Shown piece by piece: positions 26,617 to 34,637 of a stretch of 64,000 bases of DNA. The stretch is from the NCBI GenBank assembly GCA_016125135.1, contig WGMJ01000018.1, forward strand, positions 124,001 through 188,000, written 5' to 3'. The notes under the pieces are model-generated. The model did no database searches, was not told the origin of the DNA, and saw only the letters and a program-made list of their open reading frames with translations. Both the position numbers and the translations under genes were made by a program. The DNA is from Alphaproteobacteria bacterium (lineage in GTDB: Bacteria > Pseudomonadota > Alphaproteobacteria > Micavibrionales > Micavibrionaceae). Within the stretch, counting starts at the first letter, position 1. Each line of letters opens with the position of its first letter.

Positions 26617-27626
26617 CATTAAAAGTAGGAATTAACGGCTTTGGCCGCATTGGCCGTTTGGTGGCACGCGCTTATTATGAGTCAGGCCGTAACGATATCG
26701 AGATCGTTGCCATCAATGACCTTGCCGACACAAAAACGAACGCGCATTTGCTGAAGTATGATTCAGTCCATGGCCCCTTCCCGTTCGATGTTAAAGCCTT
26801 GGACGAAAAAACAATTGAAATTAAAGGCAGGAAAATTGCCTGTTTACAGCAAAAAGACCCTGCCGCAATTAAGTGGAGCGATTACGGTGTTGATATCGTA
26901 CTGGAATGTTCAGGCGTATTTACCGATAAGGCAGGCGCTGAAAAACATTTCGTCGGCGGCGCTAAAAAAGTGCTTATCTCCGCCCCCGCAACAGATGAGG
27001 ATATTACCGTTGTTTATAAAGTGAACTGCGACAACCTCACAAAAGATCATAAGATCGTTTCAAACGCCTCCTGCACAACAAACTGTTTAGCCCCTGTTGC
27101 GTCCGTTCTTCACAAAGGCATCGGCATCGAGCACGGCTTTATGACGACAATCCATAGCTACACGGGTGATCAACGCGTTGTTGATACAGCGCACAAGGAT
27201 TTACACCGCGCCCGCGCTTCCGCGCTCAACATGATCCCCACTTCAACAGGCGCTGCCAAAGCAGTCGGCAAGGTATTGCCTGACCTGAACGGCAAACTCG
27301 ATGGCTCGTCTATTCGCGTGCCAACGCCGAATGTGTCTGTTGTTGATTTCAAATTCAAAGCCAAACGCGCAACAACTGCCGATGAAATCCAGAAGCTTAT
27401 CAAGGAAGCCGCTGACGGCCCCATGAAAGGCATTCTCGGTTATTATGATGAACCGCTTGTTTCAACAGACTTCAACCATAACCCACATTCATCTATCTTC
27501 GCTTTAAAAGAAACCAAAGTAATTGACGGCACATTCGTCCGTGTTCTCACATGGTACGACAATGAATGGGGTTTCTCGAACCGCATGCTCGACACAGCGG
27601 TTAAAATGCACGCCAAAGGATATTAA
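26613..27626 (+). CDS. gap: Glyceraldehyde-3-phosphate dehydrogenase, type I
   Basis: This 337-residue tetrameric enzyme oxidises glyceraldehyde-3-phosphate to 1,3-bisphosphoglycerate with NAD(P). The nucleotide-binding GINGFGRIGRLVARA, the catalytic cysteine in SNASCTTNCLAP, the histidine in TTIHSYTGDQ and the C-terminal WYDNEWGFSNRMLD are intact. AAAAAGGAAAG precedes the start. The usual next gene, pgk, is missing; aldolase follows instead after 14 bases. Confidence 0.98.
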   Translation: MTLKVGINGFGRIGRLVARAYYESGRNDIEIVAINDLADTKTNAHLLKYDSVHGPFPFDVKALDEKTIEIKGRKIACLQQKDPAAIKWSDYGVDIVLECSGVFTDKAGAEKHFVGGAKKVLISAPATDEDITVVYKVNCDNLTKDHKIVSNASCTTNCLAPVASVLHKGIGIEHGFMTTIHSYTGDQRVVDTAHKDLHRARASALNMIPTSTGAAKAVGKVLPDLNGKLDGSSIRVPTPNVSVVDFKFKAKRATTADEIQKLIKEAADGPMKGILGYYDEPLVSTDFNHNPHSSIFALKETKVIDGTFVRVLTWYDNEWGFSNRMLDTAVKMHAKGY

Positions 27627-27640
27627 GAAGGAAAAGAAAA

Positions 27641-28558
27641 ATGAACGCGACAATCAAAAAAATTCTCGATAACTACGAAAACGAAAACGCAGGCGTAAAA
27701 GGTAATATCTACCGCATGCTCAATACCGGCAAACTCGCCGGCACGGGCAAAATGGTTATCCTGCCTGTTGACCAAGGCTTCGAGCATGGCCCTGCCCGCT
27801 CATTCGCCATGAACCCTGACAGCTACGACCCGCATTACCACTACCAACTCGCTGTTGAAGGGGGCTGTAACGCTTTTGCAGCGCCGCTTGGCTTGCTGCA
27901 ATCAGGCGCCGATACATTCGCAGGGCAAATTCCAACTATTCTAAAAATGAATTCTTCAAACTCTCTTTCAGTTGGTGGCAGCGCACCCGACCAGGCTGTA
28001 ACTGCCAGCATTCAAGACGCACTTGAACTCGGCTGTTCGGCCATCGGCTTCACAATTTACCCCGGGTCTGACGCCATGTTCGACCAGTATGAAGAAATCC
28101 GTGAGCTGAGCCGCGAAGCAAAATCATGCGGTATCGCAACGGTTATGTGGTCATACGCGCGCGGCGGCAACCTTTCAAAAGAAGGCGAGCTGGGTATGGA
28201 TGTTATCGCTTACGGTGCGCACATGGCATGTTTGCTTGGCGCACATATTGTGAAGGTAAAATTGCCTGAAGCACATCTCGAGCAAAAAGAAGCCAAGAAA
28301 GCTTTTGAAAGCAACAATATTAAAGTCGATACACTCACAGACCGCGTGCGCGAGGTTGTACGCTCCTGCTTCAATGGCCGCCGCATTGTTATTTTCTCGG
28401 GCGGCGCCACAAAAGGCGAAGACGGTGTGCTGGATGATGCAAAAGCCATTCAAGCGGGCGGCGGTAACGGTTCTATCATGGGCCGTAACCTGTTCCAGCG
28501 CCCGAAAAAAGACGCACTGAAATTGCTCGATAGCGTTATCCAGATTTATAAATCCTGA
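27641..28558 (+). CDS. Class I fructose-bisphosphate aldolase (FbaB/DhnA type)
   Basis: The 305-residue protein belongs to the archaeal/DhnA-type class I aldolases, which use a lysine Schiff base and no metal. Signatures are VILPVDQGFEHGP near the N-terminus, the conserved GFTIYPGSD, the lysine-bearing strand HIVKVKLPEA and the phosphate-binding FSGGATKGEDGVLDD and GGGNGSIMGRNLFQRP. AAGAAGGAAAAG precedes the ATG. Together with gap and tkt it suggests coordinated lower glycolysis/gluconeogenesis and pentose phosphate flux. Confidence 0.93.
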   Translation: MNATIKKILDNYENENAGVKGNIYRMLNTGKLAGTGKMVILPVDQGFEHGPARSFAMNPDSYDPHYHYQLAVEGGCNAFAAPLGLLQSGADTFAGQIPTILKMNSSNSLSVGGSAPDQAVTASIQDALELGCSAIGFTIYPGSDAMFDQYEEIRELSREAKSCGIATVMWSYARGGNLSKEGELGMDVIAYGAHMACLLGAHIVKVKLPEAHLEQKEAKKAFESNNIKVDTLTDRVREVVRSCFNGRRIVIFSGGATKGEDGVLDDAKAIQAGGGNGSIMGRNLFQRPKKDALKLLDSVIQIYKS

Positions 28559-28644
28559 TGTCATCCCTGCCTCCGCGCGGGGATCCATACAAGCATGGAT
28601 GCCCGCTCATTTCCTCGGCGTAAAACGCCTCGGGGTGGCATAAC
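28559..28644. repeat. Dispersed palindromic repeat, degenerate copy
   Basis: The unit begins TGTCATCCC and ends GGCATAACA, with inverted segments around CCGCGCGGGGATCC and CTCGGCGTAAAACGCCTCGG. It resembles the type A/B repeats in length and TGTCA-like ends but is diverged. It lies directly after the aldolase stop and may act as the 3' stabilising or terminating structure of the operon. Confidence 0.6.
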
Positions 28645-28668
28645 AGAGAGGGTTAACGTTCTTTATAT

Positions 28669-29172
28669 CTAAGGCTGGGGGTTGGAAATTTCCGCCTGTG
28701 CTTCAGTCAAAGCCGCTTGAGAAGATTCCCACGCTTGTGAACTTGGCCGACCATCTGCAAGCGGGGCACAGTTATAATCTTCCTGCGTACTGGCAATCAA
28801 TGCCATCAAGGCATCATAGGTTTCTTGTGCTTGAGCTCTATCAGCACCCTCTCTTAATTTTGCCGTTATAACTGAATCTACCCAAGACCTCTCAACTTCG
28901 CGCAGACTGCCTACATAATAATTACCACTCTCACGTGTCAGCGTAATATAATGGTCAGGGCGCGCCACATCACGTATATTCAGATAAAAAGTTTCACCAC
29001 CACTATATCCCTCAACACATATAAGGTTTCCCGTCGGGTTTATTTCAGTCACGCTCAGGCTCGCCATGCGTGCCTCACGCGTATCTGTCGAAATATTCTC
29101 TCCACACGCCGCAATGCCAAACGCCATCACCGCTGCAGCACCTGCTGCCATACCTAATCTCAGTTTAGTCAT
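28669..29172 (-). CDS. Orphan lipoprotein, family L copy 1
   Basis: The 167-residue protein has a lipoprotein signal (KLRLGMAAGAAAVMAFGIAAC, lipid-carrying cysteine about residue 23). A small domain follows with LICVEGYSGGETFYLNI and NYYVGSLREVER, then helices and a C-terminal CAPLADGRPSS. It shares this pattern with the gene at 30.1-30.6 kb (QLVCIDYNDRYYGTTFYL, RYALGSFENTG), so both derive from one ancestor. Export to the envelope is inferred; function unknown. Confidence 0.65.
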   Translation of the reverse strand: MTKLRLGMAAGAAAVMAFGIAACGENISTDTREARMASLSVTEINPTGNLICVEGYSGGETFYLNIRDVARPDHYITLTRESGNYYVGSLREVERSWVDSVITAKLREGADRAQAQETYDALMALIASTQEDYNCAPLADGRPSSQAWESSQAALTEAQAEISNPQP

Positions 29173-29193
29173 TTTTCTCTCCTCTATTTATAA

Positions 29194-29706
29194 TTATGGC
29201 TGTGTTGCAGCAGGCGGCTGCACCTGTTGCGGAACATTTTCTGTAGCTACGCTTAACCTGTTCTGGTGGGCAACGCTTGTATTATTGCCATTCTGGTCAC
29301 CAAAGCATGTCCACTGGTCCGGCGCACTGTAATAGGTTTCAATTGCCGCTCCGTACATACGGCCTGCCGCCGCTGCAGCGGCATCTGGCAGATGTATCGA
29401 TAAAACTTCCCTTTCGGTATCCGCACTATTCAGCGTGAAATCAATATCGTTGTAATAGCCAGTCCTGATGTAGTAGCCATCAACGAATACCGTATAAGTA
29501 TTGCGGCTAGAGCTTGTAACAGGGTTTACACATCGTAACACCGCTTCAGGGTTTTCTACATTCGCCAAAAGAAAATCACGCGCAGCTGATGCTGCCTGAC
29601 GCGTAGCGACTTGCTGGCGCTCCACTTCAACCGGATCCTCAGGTTGGCCACAAGCCGCAAGCGCGATACCAAGCGCAAGCGCGCCAAATGGTTTTGCAAG
29701 TTTCAT
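29194..29706 (-). CDS. Orphan lipoprotein, probable family L copy 2
   Basis: This 170-residue predicted lipoprotein has lipobox LAAC at about residue 19 followed by GQPED. The folded part includes VLRCVNPVTSSSRNTYTVFVDGYY and ends with WTCFGDQNGNNTSVAHQNRL and a Pro/Gln tail. The two-cysteine spacing and the TSVA near the C-terminus echo the gene at 30.1-30.6 kb (YQCDGEADGAPTSVAYRAL), suggesting distant paralogy. It lies 22 bases upstream of copy 1 on the same strand. Confidence 0.6.
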   Translation of the reverse strand: MKLAKPFGALALGIALAACGQPEDPVEVERQQVATRQAASAARDFLLANVENPEAVLRCVNPVTSSSRNTYTVFVDGYYIRTGYYNDIDFTLNSADTEREVLSIHLPDAAAAAAGRMYGAAIETYYSAPDQWTCFGDQNGNNTSVAHQNRLSVATENVPQQVQPPAATQP

Positions 29707-29766
29707 ATGAAAGACTCCCTCTTTTGTCGTAACCTAGAGGGGACTATACGTTTATGTCAAGGGTGT

Positions 29767-30063
29767 TCAGGGAGGTACGGGGGAGTTATTCTGCCGCGCT
29801 GCCGATGCCTGACAGACAGGATCATCTTCAAGCGCTTCATCTGAGGCGCAAATCATAGAAATAAGAGCCAAACGGCCCTGCTCGATCATGTTTTTTGTAC
29901 CGGGGTTCATGGCATTAACACCGAATTGCGCAGCAACCACAAAAACGTCTTCTACAGTTGTACCAGTGCTTTGCTGGGAATCTCCAGTCGTTTCAGCGGC
30001 TTGGCAGCCTGCCAATAGAGCCGCCGCCATACCTGCGGCCAGTAATGTTGATCTGTTTTTCAT
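29767..30063 (-). CDS. Small orphan lipoprotein (98 residues)
   Basis: The N-terminus MKNRSTLLAAGMAAALLAGCQ is a clear lipoprotein signal (cysteine at about 20). A Thr/Ser/Gln-rich linker and a small helical domain with two more cysteines (SMICASDEALEDDPVCQ) follow. AGGGAAAA precedes the ATG. No family recognised. The mature domain is not obviously related to its neighbours, though all four genes in this block run on the same strand and are exported. Confidence 0.6.
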   Translation of the reverse strand: MKNRSTLLAAGMAAALLAGCQAAETTGDSQQSTGTTVEDVFVVAAQFGVNAMNPGTKNMIEQGRLALISMICASDEALEDDPVCQASAARQNNSPVPP

Positions 30064-30105
30064 TTTTCCCTGTTGCAGACGAGCTTACCATTTTTATAGA
30101 TTATG

Positions 30106-30603
30106 TCAAGCGGTAAGCGCTCTATAGGCAACCGATGTTGGCGCGCCATCCGCTTCACCATCACATTGATATTCAACACGATATTGAAGCCTGTTACCCA
30201 CCGCGAAGCCCGATAACGCGCGACCGGCATTAATAGCATGGCCCCTTGCCTCGCCTTCCAGCGCTACAGCGTGGCGATGGTCACCCCAGTAACGCCCGCC
30301 TGTATTTTCAAAACTGCCAAGTGCATAACGGCCAAAACCGCTGCCGTGCCTTATAAGCGCAAAATGTGCGTCACTATTGTCTGAACGCGTTGAAGCCAAA
30401 TAAAACGTTGTGCCGTAATAACGGTCATTATAATCAATGCAAACAAGCTGGCCTTGTGGGTCTGCAGCCGCTGCCTCAAGTGCCTGCATGCCTTCGGCGA
30501 GCGTTTCCCGCGTATTGATTGTTGTTTTTGGCACAAGCGCAGCCACGCCAAAAGCCAGCGCGGCTGATGCGGCGGCAAGAAATCCGAGTTTAGCCCTGTT
30601 CAC
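30106..30603 (-). CDS. Orphan secreted or anchored protein, family L copy 3
   Basis: I place the start at GTG 30603 (VNRAKLGFLAAASAALAFGVAAL), giving 165 residues; AGGGAA lies 9 bases upstream. A longer frame begins at 30705 but would put about 34 unlikely residues before the hydrophobic signal. There is no lipobox cysteine, so it is either cleaved or membrane-anchored. The domain QLVCIDYNDRYYGTTFYL..RYALGSFENTGG matches copy 1 at 28.7-29.2 kb. The C-terminus YQCDGEADGAPTSVAYRAL matches copy 2. Confidence 0.6.
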   Translation of the reverse strand: MNRAKLGFLAAASAALAFGVAALVPKTTINTRETLAEGMQALEAAAADPQGQLVCIDYNDRYYGTTFYLASTRSDNSDAHFALIRHGSGFGRYALGSFENTGGRYWGDHRHAVALEGEARGHAINAGRALSGFAVGNRLQYRVEYQCDGEADGAPTSVAYRALTA

Positions 30604-30746
30604 GGTAATGATTCCCTGTGTTTTTTTAAGGAGTATAGCGCTGCCTTTGGGCGGCACATGCCGCGTTGCACAAATAGAGCGATTTTCTTTGACGGAATAT
30701 CGCAAATTCTGCTACTTAACAGGCCGGTAACCAGAGGTATATTAAA

Positions 30747-32132
30747 ATGACACAAGCAGCACAAAACATGACAACAGCACAATCAACACTTCCACGCTAC
30801 AAGGCCGAGATGGGCCCGACACCCGCAGCAACGCGCTTTAATGAAGAACTTATTGAAGCCGGCTATAAAACTTACAATTTTGGCCATGGCGCCGAACAAG
30901 AGTCACCAGAGGATGTTGCCAGTGAAATTCTTTCACGCAAATTTGGTTTGCTTCCAACATCAGAAGAACTTAGAGCCTACGTTAAAGAAATTCTTAGCTT
31001 AAAGCCAAAATACAATCAACTCGGCGGAGCAGTAAGCACAAAGCAAGCAACAGCTGACTGGCTGAAACGCTTCTTTGGTATTGAGGGCACAGTTGGTTTA
31101 TTCCCGACAAATGGCCGCGCAATGCTGGGGCATGGCTGGTCATGGCTCGCACAACTCGCCCGTGAGGCAATGCAACCAAACCCATGCGTCCTTGTGCCTA
31201 ACACGCGTTGGCCGATGATTGATGCGCAAACAAAGCGCAAAGGTTTAGCGCTTGTTGATTACCAAATGGGGGCAGAAGGCCTTGCCGAACAAATCGAAGA
31301 AGCGCTGACAAATAGCCAGGGCCGTACAATTACAGCCGTTTATATCAACTCGCCGCACAACCCCACAGGCATGATTGTCACGCCTGAAGAGATGGGACGT
31401 GTGATGACAGTGCTCGAGAAATTCAACACAAACGAAGAGTGGCTGAAAGCACGCGGTGGTGTTAAAGTGGCCCTCTGTATTGATAATCCATATTTCCATG
31501 CACTTCAGCGTAGTGCAAATCCACGCCAAGGTTACCTTGATGCAGGCCTTGCAAACGTGCTGCGCCCTGACACAGCAACACCTTGGTATGCGCCTTTCAG
31601 CTTTTCCAAGGCGCTGGCAAGCGCTGAACGCGGCGTTACAGCCTTTATTGCACATCCCGAAACATATCTGGCCTTCAGCAAAATCATTAATGAAGATCTT
31701 GGCCCCGCCCATGATAAGCATTTCTTCTCAGAGATGATGGCGAAAATATTTGCGCCTGAGTTCGATGAAGCAGTTCTCGAATACTTCGCTGATCTGCGCG
31801 AGAAATATATAGCCAACCACGCGACACTCAAGCGCATCTTCGGTGATGCTGTTGTGCAGTGGGACGGCTCAATGACATGTCTTGTTGAAGTTTCAGACGA
31901 TATGTTTGGCCGTCAGGTCACTGGTAAAACAGGCACCCGCATAATTAAAGACCTCAATGACTTTATCGAGTTTGCGGGTCAGGAAGAAGGCATTGTTGTT
32001 GTTAACAACACAATGAAAACTGGCCCATCTTACCTCCGCTTTGCGTTTGCAACCCAGCCAGACCGCTTTGCCGAAGGTGCTGAGAAGCTAGATGGTTTGT
32101 ATAAACTCGTCATGGGTTCGCCAAAAATCTAA
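30747..32132 (+). CDS. PLP-dependent aminotransferase, class I/II fold
   Basis: This 461-residue fold-type I enzyme has the aspartate-type motif YINSPHNPTGMI, the aspartate/tyrosine pair CIDNPYFHAL, the Schiff-base lysine in APFSFSKALASAERG and the C-terminal SYLRFAFATQPDRF with the carboxylate-binding arginine. It is longer than standard AspC-like enzymes (about 400) through an N-terminal extension of about 40 residues. The amino donor and product cannot be told from the sequence, and the neighbours give no pathway. Confidence 0.85.
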   Translation: MTQAAQNMTTAQSTLPRYKAEMGPTPAATRFNEELIEAGYKTYNFGHGAEQESPEDVASEILSRKFGLLPTSEELRAYVKEILSLKPKYNQLGGAVSTKQATADWLKRFFGIEGTVGLFPTNGRAMLGHGWSWLAQLAREAMQPNPCVLVPNTRWPMIDAQTKRKGLALVDYQMGAEGLAEQIEEALTNSQGRTITAVYINSPHNPTGMIVTPEEMGRVMTVLEKFNTNEEWLKARGGVKVALCIDNPYFHALQRSANPRQGYLDAGLANVLRPDTATPWYAPFSFSKALASAERGVTAFIAHPETYLAFSKIINEDLGPAHDKHFFSEMMAKIFAPEFDEAVLEYFADLREKYIANHATLKRIFGDAVVQWDGSMTCLVEVSDDMFGRQVTGKTGTRIIKDLNDFIEFAGQEEGIVVVNNTMKTGPSYLRFAFATQPDRFAEGAEKLDGLYKLVMGSPKI

Positions 32133-32157
32133 TTAACCTTTTTATATCTTGTAATTT

Positions 32158-32188
32158 CTCCCGTTCGCTTTAAAAAAGTGAACGGGAG
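32158..32188 (+). promoter_or_regulatory. 13-bp hairpin burying the RBS of the 32.2 kb gene
   Basis: Bases 32158-32170 pair with 32176-32188 (12 Watson-Crick pairs and one wobble) around a 5-base loop. The 3' arm ends in CGGGAG, the only Shine-Dalgarno for the ATG at 32198. It is followed by ATTTTC, so it could also end the aminotransferase transcript. Either use is possible. Confidence 0.75.
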
Positions 32189-32197
32189 ATTTTCATT

Positions 32198-32641
32198 ATG
32201 GGCACCACAATATCATTCTTAACCATAGCCGACCGCGACCGCTTTAACAGCGTTGTACAACATGGCGCAGGACTTGTTACAAATGCCGCCGTTTCAACAG
32301 GCGTTTATATTGCCGGCAATGCATTTGCCAATGCTGTTGCCGCGAATACATCCCCCAGCACCGATTTTCTAATCAATAAGGCAACCGTGTGGGCTGCATT
32401 CATTTCAGCTGTCATGGGCCTTATGTTTCAAGGCCGCGGCGTTGCTTTGAAAGAAGGCAACCCCGTTGTAAACACGTTAAAGGGCAATGCACTAGGTACA
32501 GCGCTCATAGCTGGCGCAGCTCTTGCTTTCTTTGGCACAACGCAAACAATTGAAAATCTCGAATCCACCTTTTCAGAAATCCAGTATCAAACAACAGACT
32601 GCCAGAACCGCGATGGCCTGCGCCTCGGCTGCCCTGAATAA
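32198..32641 (+). CDS. Orphan small membrane protein
   Basis: The 147-residue protein has an N-terminal region with GLVTNAAVSTGVYIAGNAFANAV, a hydrophobic helix at about 68-83 (WAAFISAVMGLMFQG), a second at about 105-122 (GTALIAGAALAFFG) and a short C-terminal tail with two cysteines. No family recognised. CGGGAG sits 9 bases before the ATG but inside a hairpin. The next gene starts one base after its stop codon, suggesting they are made together. Confidence 0.65.
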   Translation: MGTTISFLTIADRDRFNSVVQHGAGLVTNAAVSTGVYIAGNAFANAVAANTSPSTDFLINKATVWAAFISAVMGLMFQGRGVALKEGNPVVNTLKGNALGTALIAGAALAFFGTTQTIENLESTFSEIQYQTTDCQNRDGLRLGCPE

Positions 32642-32642
32642 A

Positions 32643-33473
32643 ATGAAATTCTATCTTTTTCTACTAGCCCTGCTATTGCCGCTTTATGCTTTCGCCGCTG
32701 AAAAAGAAAGCGCTTACGAGCGCGTTATGCGCACAGGTATTATGCGCTGCGGCTACGGGCTTGAAATGCCTTACAGTTACAAGGATGCAGAAACAGGCGA
32801 AATAAAAGGTTTCTTCCATGACTATATTGAACTTATGGCTGCAAACCTTGGCCTGAAGGTTGAATGGGTGGAAGAAATGGGCTGGGGCCAGTTCCCCACC
32901 GCGCTTGATACAGGCCGCATTGATGCATGGTGCACAACTGCATGGCGCACAGCCGCGCGCGCCAAACTGGCCGACAGCATAACGCCCATTACCTACCAGC
33001 CGCTTTATGTTGTTGTGCGTGCCAGTGACAAGCGCTTTGATAACAAGCGCGAAGCATTGAATAGCGCTGACGTAAAATTCGTTGGCGTTGAAGGGCAAAT
33101 AGAATTGCAGATCGCCCAAGCCAACTTCCCGCAAGCCAAAACAATTGCCCTGCCCCAAAGCAGTGATTTCTCGCAAGCGATGATGGATGTTGATGCGAAG
33201 AAAGCTGATGCACTTATTGTTACAGGTGTTATTTTTGCAAAATATGACCAAGCCAACCCCGGCAAGCTCCGCCGCGTTGAAGGCATACCGCCCGTGCAAG
33301 TGTCGGGCGAAGGCTTTGCGGTGAAGGCTGGCGAGCATACGCTCCGCCGCATGTTCGATAACGCGACCATGGAACTGCTTGAAACCGGCGCGATCGATAG
33401 AATTGTAAAATCATACAACATGCCCGAAGGCACATGCATTGTGAATAATCCTGCTGCGGCGTTATTCAGGTAA
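32643..33473 (+). CDS. Periplasmic solute-binding protein, family 3 (amino-acid type)
   Basis: Starting at MKFYLFLLALLLPLYAFAAE the protein has 276 residues with a cleavable signal. The core follows the SBP family 3 pattern: YERVMRTGIMRCGYG, MPYSYKDAETGEIKGFFHDYIELMAANLGLKVEWVEE, then LDTGRIDAWCTT and ADSITPITYQPLYVVVR. No ABC permease or ATPase is nearby. It may therefore serve a distant transporter or work as a sensor or orphan binding protein. Extra cysteines (CGYG, AWCTT, GTCIV) are notable for a periplasmic protein. Confidence 0.82.
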   Translation: MKFYLFLLALLLPLYAFAAEKESAYERVMRTGIMRCGYGLEMPYSYKDAETGEIKGFFHDYIELMAANLGLKVEWVEEMGWGQFPTALDTGRIDAWCTTAWRTAARAKLADSITPITYQPLYVVVRASDKRFDNKREALNSADVKFVGVEGQIELQIAQANFPQAKTIALPQSSDFSQAMMDVDAKKADALIVTGVIFAKYDQANPGKLRRVEGIPPVQVSGEGFAVKAGEHTLRRMFDNATMELLETGAIDRIVKSYNMPEGTCIVNNPAAALFR

Positions 33474-33474
33474 T

Positions 33475-34041
33475 TCAAACGCTATACACATAGCGTTCGT
33501 GCAATATTTCCAGTAGTCCATACTCAAGCTTGTCTGCCTGCTTCAGTGCCCATATATATTCATTTCTAATACTACTTGTCATCGTATCATCTGCTGGCCA
33601 TGCAATCGCCAAGCCGCAATTCTTGCGTAGCCATATATCCATCACTAACCGTGCCCAGCGCCCGTTGCCGTTGCGAAACGGATGAATCTGCACCGCACGG
33701 TGATGCAGCCTTACACCGCTTTCCAGCGTTTTGTCCCATGCTGCCAGATCATGCAAAAGTATAATCAAATCCTCCTGAATACGTGTTGCAGGGCTACCAA
33801 TATTTGTATTTACAGTTCTAAACTCTCCTGCCCACGTCCACACCTTGCCGAACATTTGCCTGTGCAGCTTTTGCATGGTTACAATATCAATATCCGGCAG
33901 GTGCCTATTCACAAGCAGCTTCGCCATGGCATCGGCAATGTTGCGTGCTTCCGCAACGTTAATTTGCTCGCGCGTTACGAAAGGTATTTTTAGTTTCAAT
34001 CCTGAAATATCATCAGGCAACGTATGGCCGCTATCGCTCAT
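33475..34041 (-). CDS. Fic-domain protein (mobile mystery protein B)
   Basis: The 188-residue protein has the full Fic core HPFRNGNGRWAR, fitting HxFx(D/N)GNxxxR, preceded by VWTWAGEFRTVNTNIGSP. Fic proteins transfer AMP or related groups to target hydroxyls. This branch (mobile mystery protein B) is always paired with a small XRE regulator (protein A). Its start overlaps that gene's stop by 4 bases (ATGA). The arrangement resembles toxin-antitoxin modules carried on mobile DNA; it lies next to the end of the solute-binding gene with convergent stops. Confidence 0.9.
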   Translation of the reverse strand: MSDSGHTLPDDISGLKLKIPFVTREQINVAEARNIADAMAKLLVNRHLPDIDIVTMQKLHRQMFGKVWTWAGEFRTVNTNIGSPATRIQEDLIILLHDLAAWDKTLESGVRLHHRAVQIHPFRNGNGRWARLVMDIWLRKNCGLAIAWPADDTMTSSIRNEYIWALKQADKLEYGLLEILHERYVYSV

Positions 34042-34439
34042 TCATCAATATCCTGCAGCCATAAATTGCGGCGCGGCCATGCCAGAATTTCAAAGAGCTT
34101 GTCCGCACGCAAACGGTGGCGTGCATCTTTTGAAAGCCCTTGCTGCTCCAACTGCACAGTGGCCTGCGTAATTTTTTCTATTTTGCGCGCAATCGCACCC
34201 GCCTGCTTATTGATGATTTCCTGCGGCGTTTGCTTTTCACTCAGAACGATTTGCGCCTGCAGACCCATAACAGCAGCAATTTTTTCGATATCCTGAATTG
34301 AGGCCGATTTGTCGGTCCCCGCCAGAAGCCGGTGCACACGCGAGCGCGCCAACCCCGCCTTGCGCGCGATATATTCTTCGCTCATGCCCAGGGTCAGTTT
34401 GCGTTCGGCCAGCTTATTGATGATCTTTTGATAGCTCAT
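34038..34439 (-). CDS. XRE-family regulator of the Fic pair (mobile mystery protein A)
   Basis: This 133-residue protein has a helix-turn-helix in MSEEYIARKAGLARSRVHRLLAGTDKSASIQDIEKIAAVMG (about 19-60), followed by a helical part. The C-terminal WPRRNLWLQDIDE matches mobile mystery protein A. It likely represses its own operon through palindromes around its start codon and may neutralise the Fic partner. The start codon lies inside the first palindrome. Confidence 0.88.
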   Translation of the reverse strand: MSYQKIINKLAERKLTLGMSEEYIARKAGLARSRVHRLLAGTDKSASIQDIEKIAAVMGLQAQIVLSEKQTPQEIINKQAGAIARKIEKITQATVQLEQQGLSKDARHRLRADKLFEILAWPRRNLWLQDIDE

Positions 34440-34509
34440 ATATGAACTATAACATAAATTTATTGTTCATATATGAATTATTTTATTAATAAATTGTTCA
34501 TATATGAGC
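34434..34509. promoter_or_regulatory. Three TTCATATATGAA-type operators with exact 31-bp spacing
   Basis: Near-identical palindromes built on TCATATATGA occur at 34434-34447, 34465-34478 and 34496-34509. Their centres are 34440.5, 34471.5 and 34502.5, so both steps are 31 bp, close to three helical turns. The middle copy is a perfect TTCATATATGAA. The first overlaps the XRE start codon. They probably bind XRE dimers on one face of the DNA and repress the Fic operon, and perhaps also the divergent SPFH gene. Confidence 0.85.
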
Positions 34510-34566
34510 AATTAATTAATCCACGGAGACGCTCCCCTACCATTTTTGACCGCTATTCAATTTTAC

Positions 34567-34596
34567 TTGACATACTGCAATTATTTTTCGTATTAC
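34567..34596 (+). promoter_or_regulatory. Promoter of the SPFH gene
   Basis: TTGACA at 34567-34572 is followed after 18 bases by TATTAC at 34591-34596. This is about 35 bases upstream of the AGAGGG ribosome-binding site of the SPFH gene and about 58 bases beyond the third Fic operator. Confidence 0.65.
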
Positions 34597-34637
34597 ATGC
34601 GACATATCAATCTTATTTTATCGTAGAGGGTAAAAAA

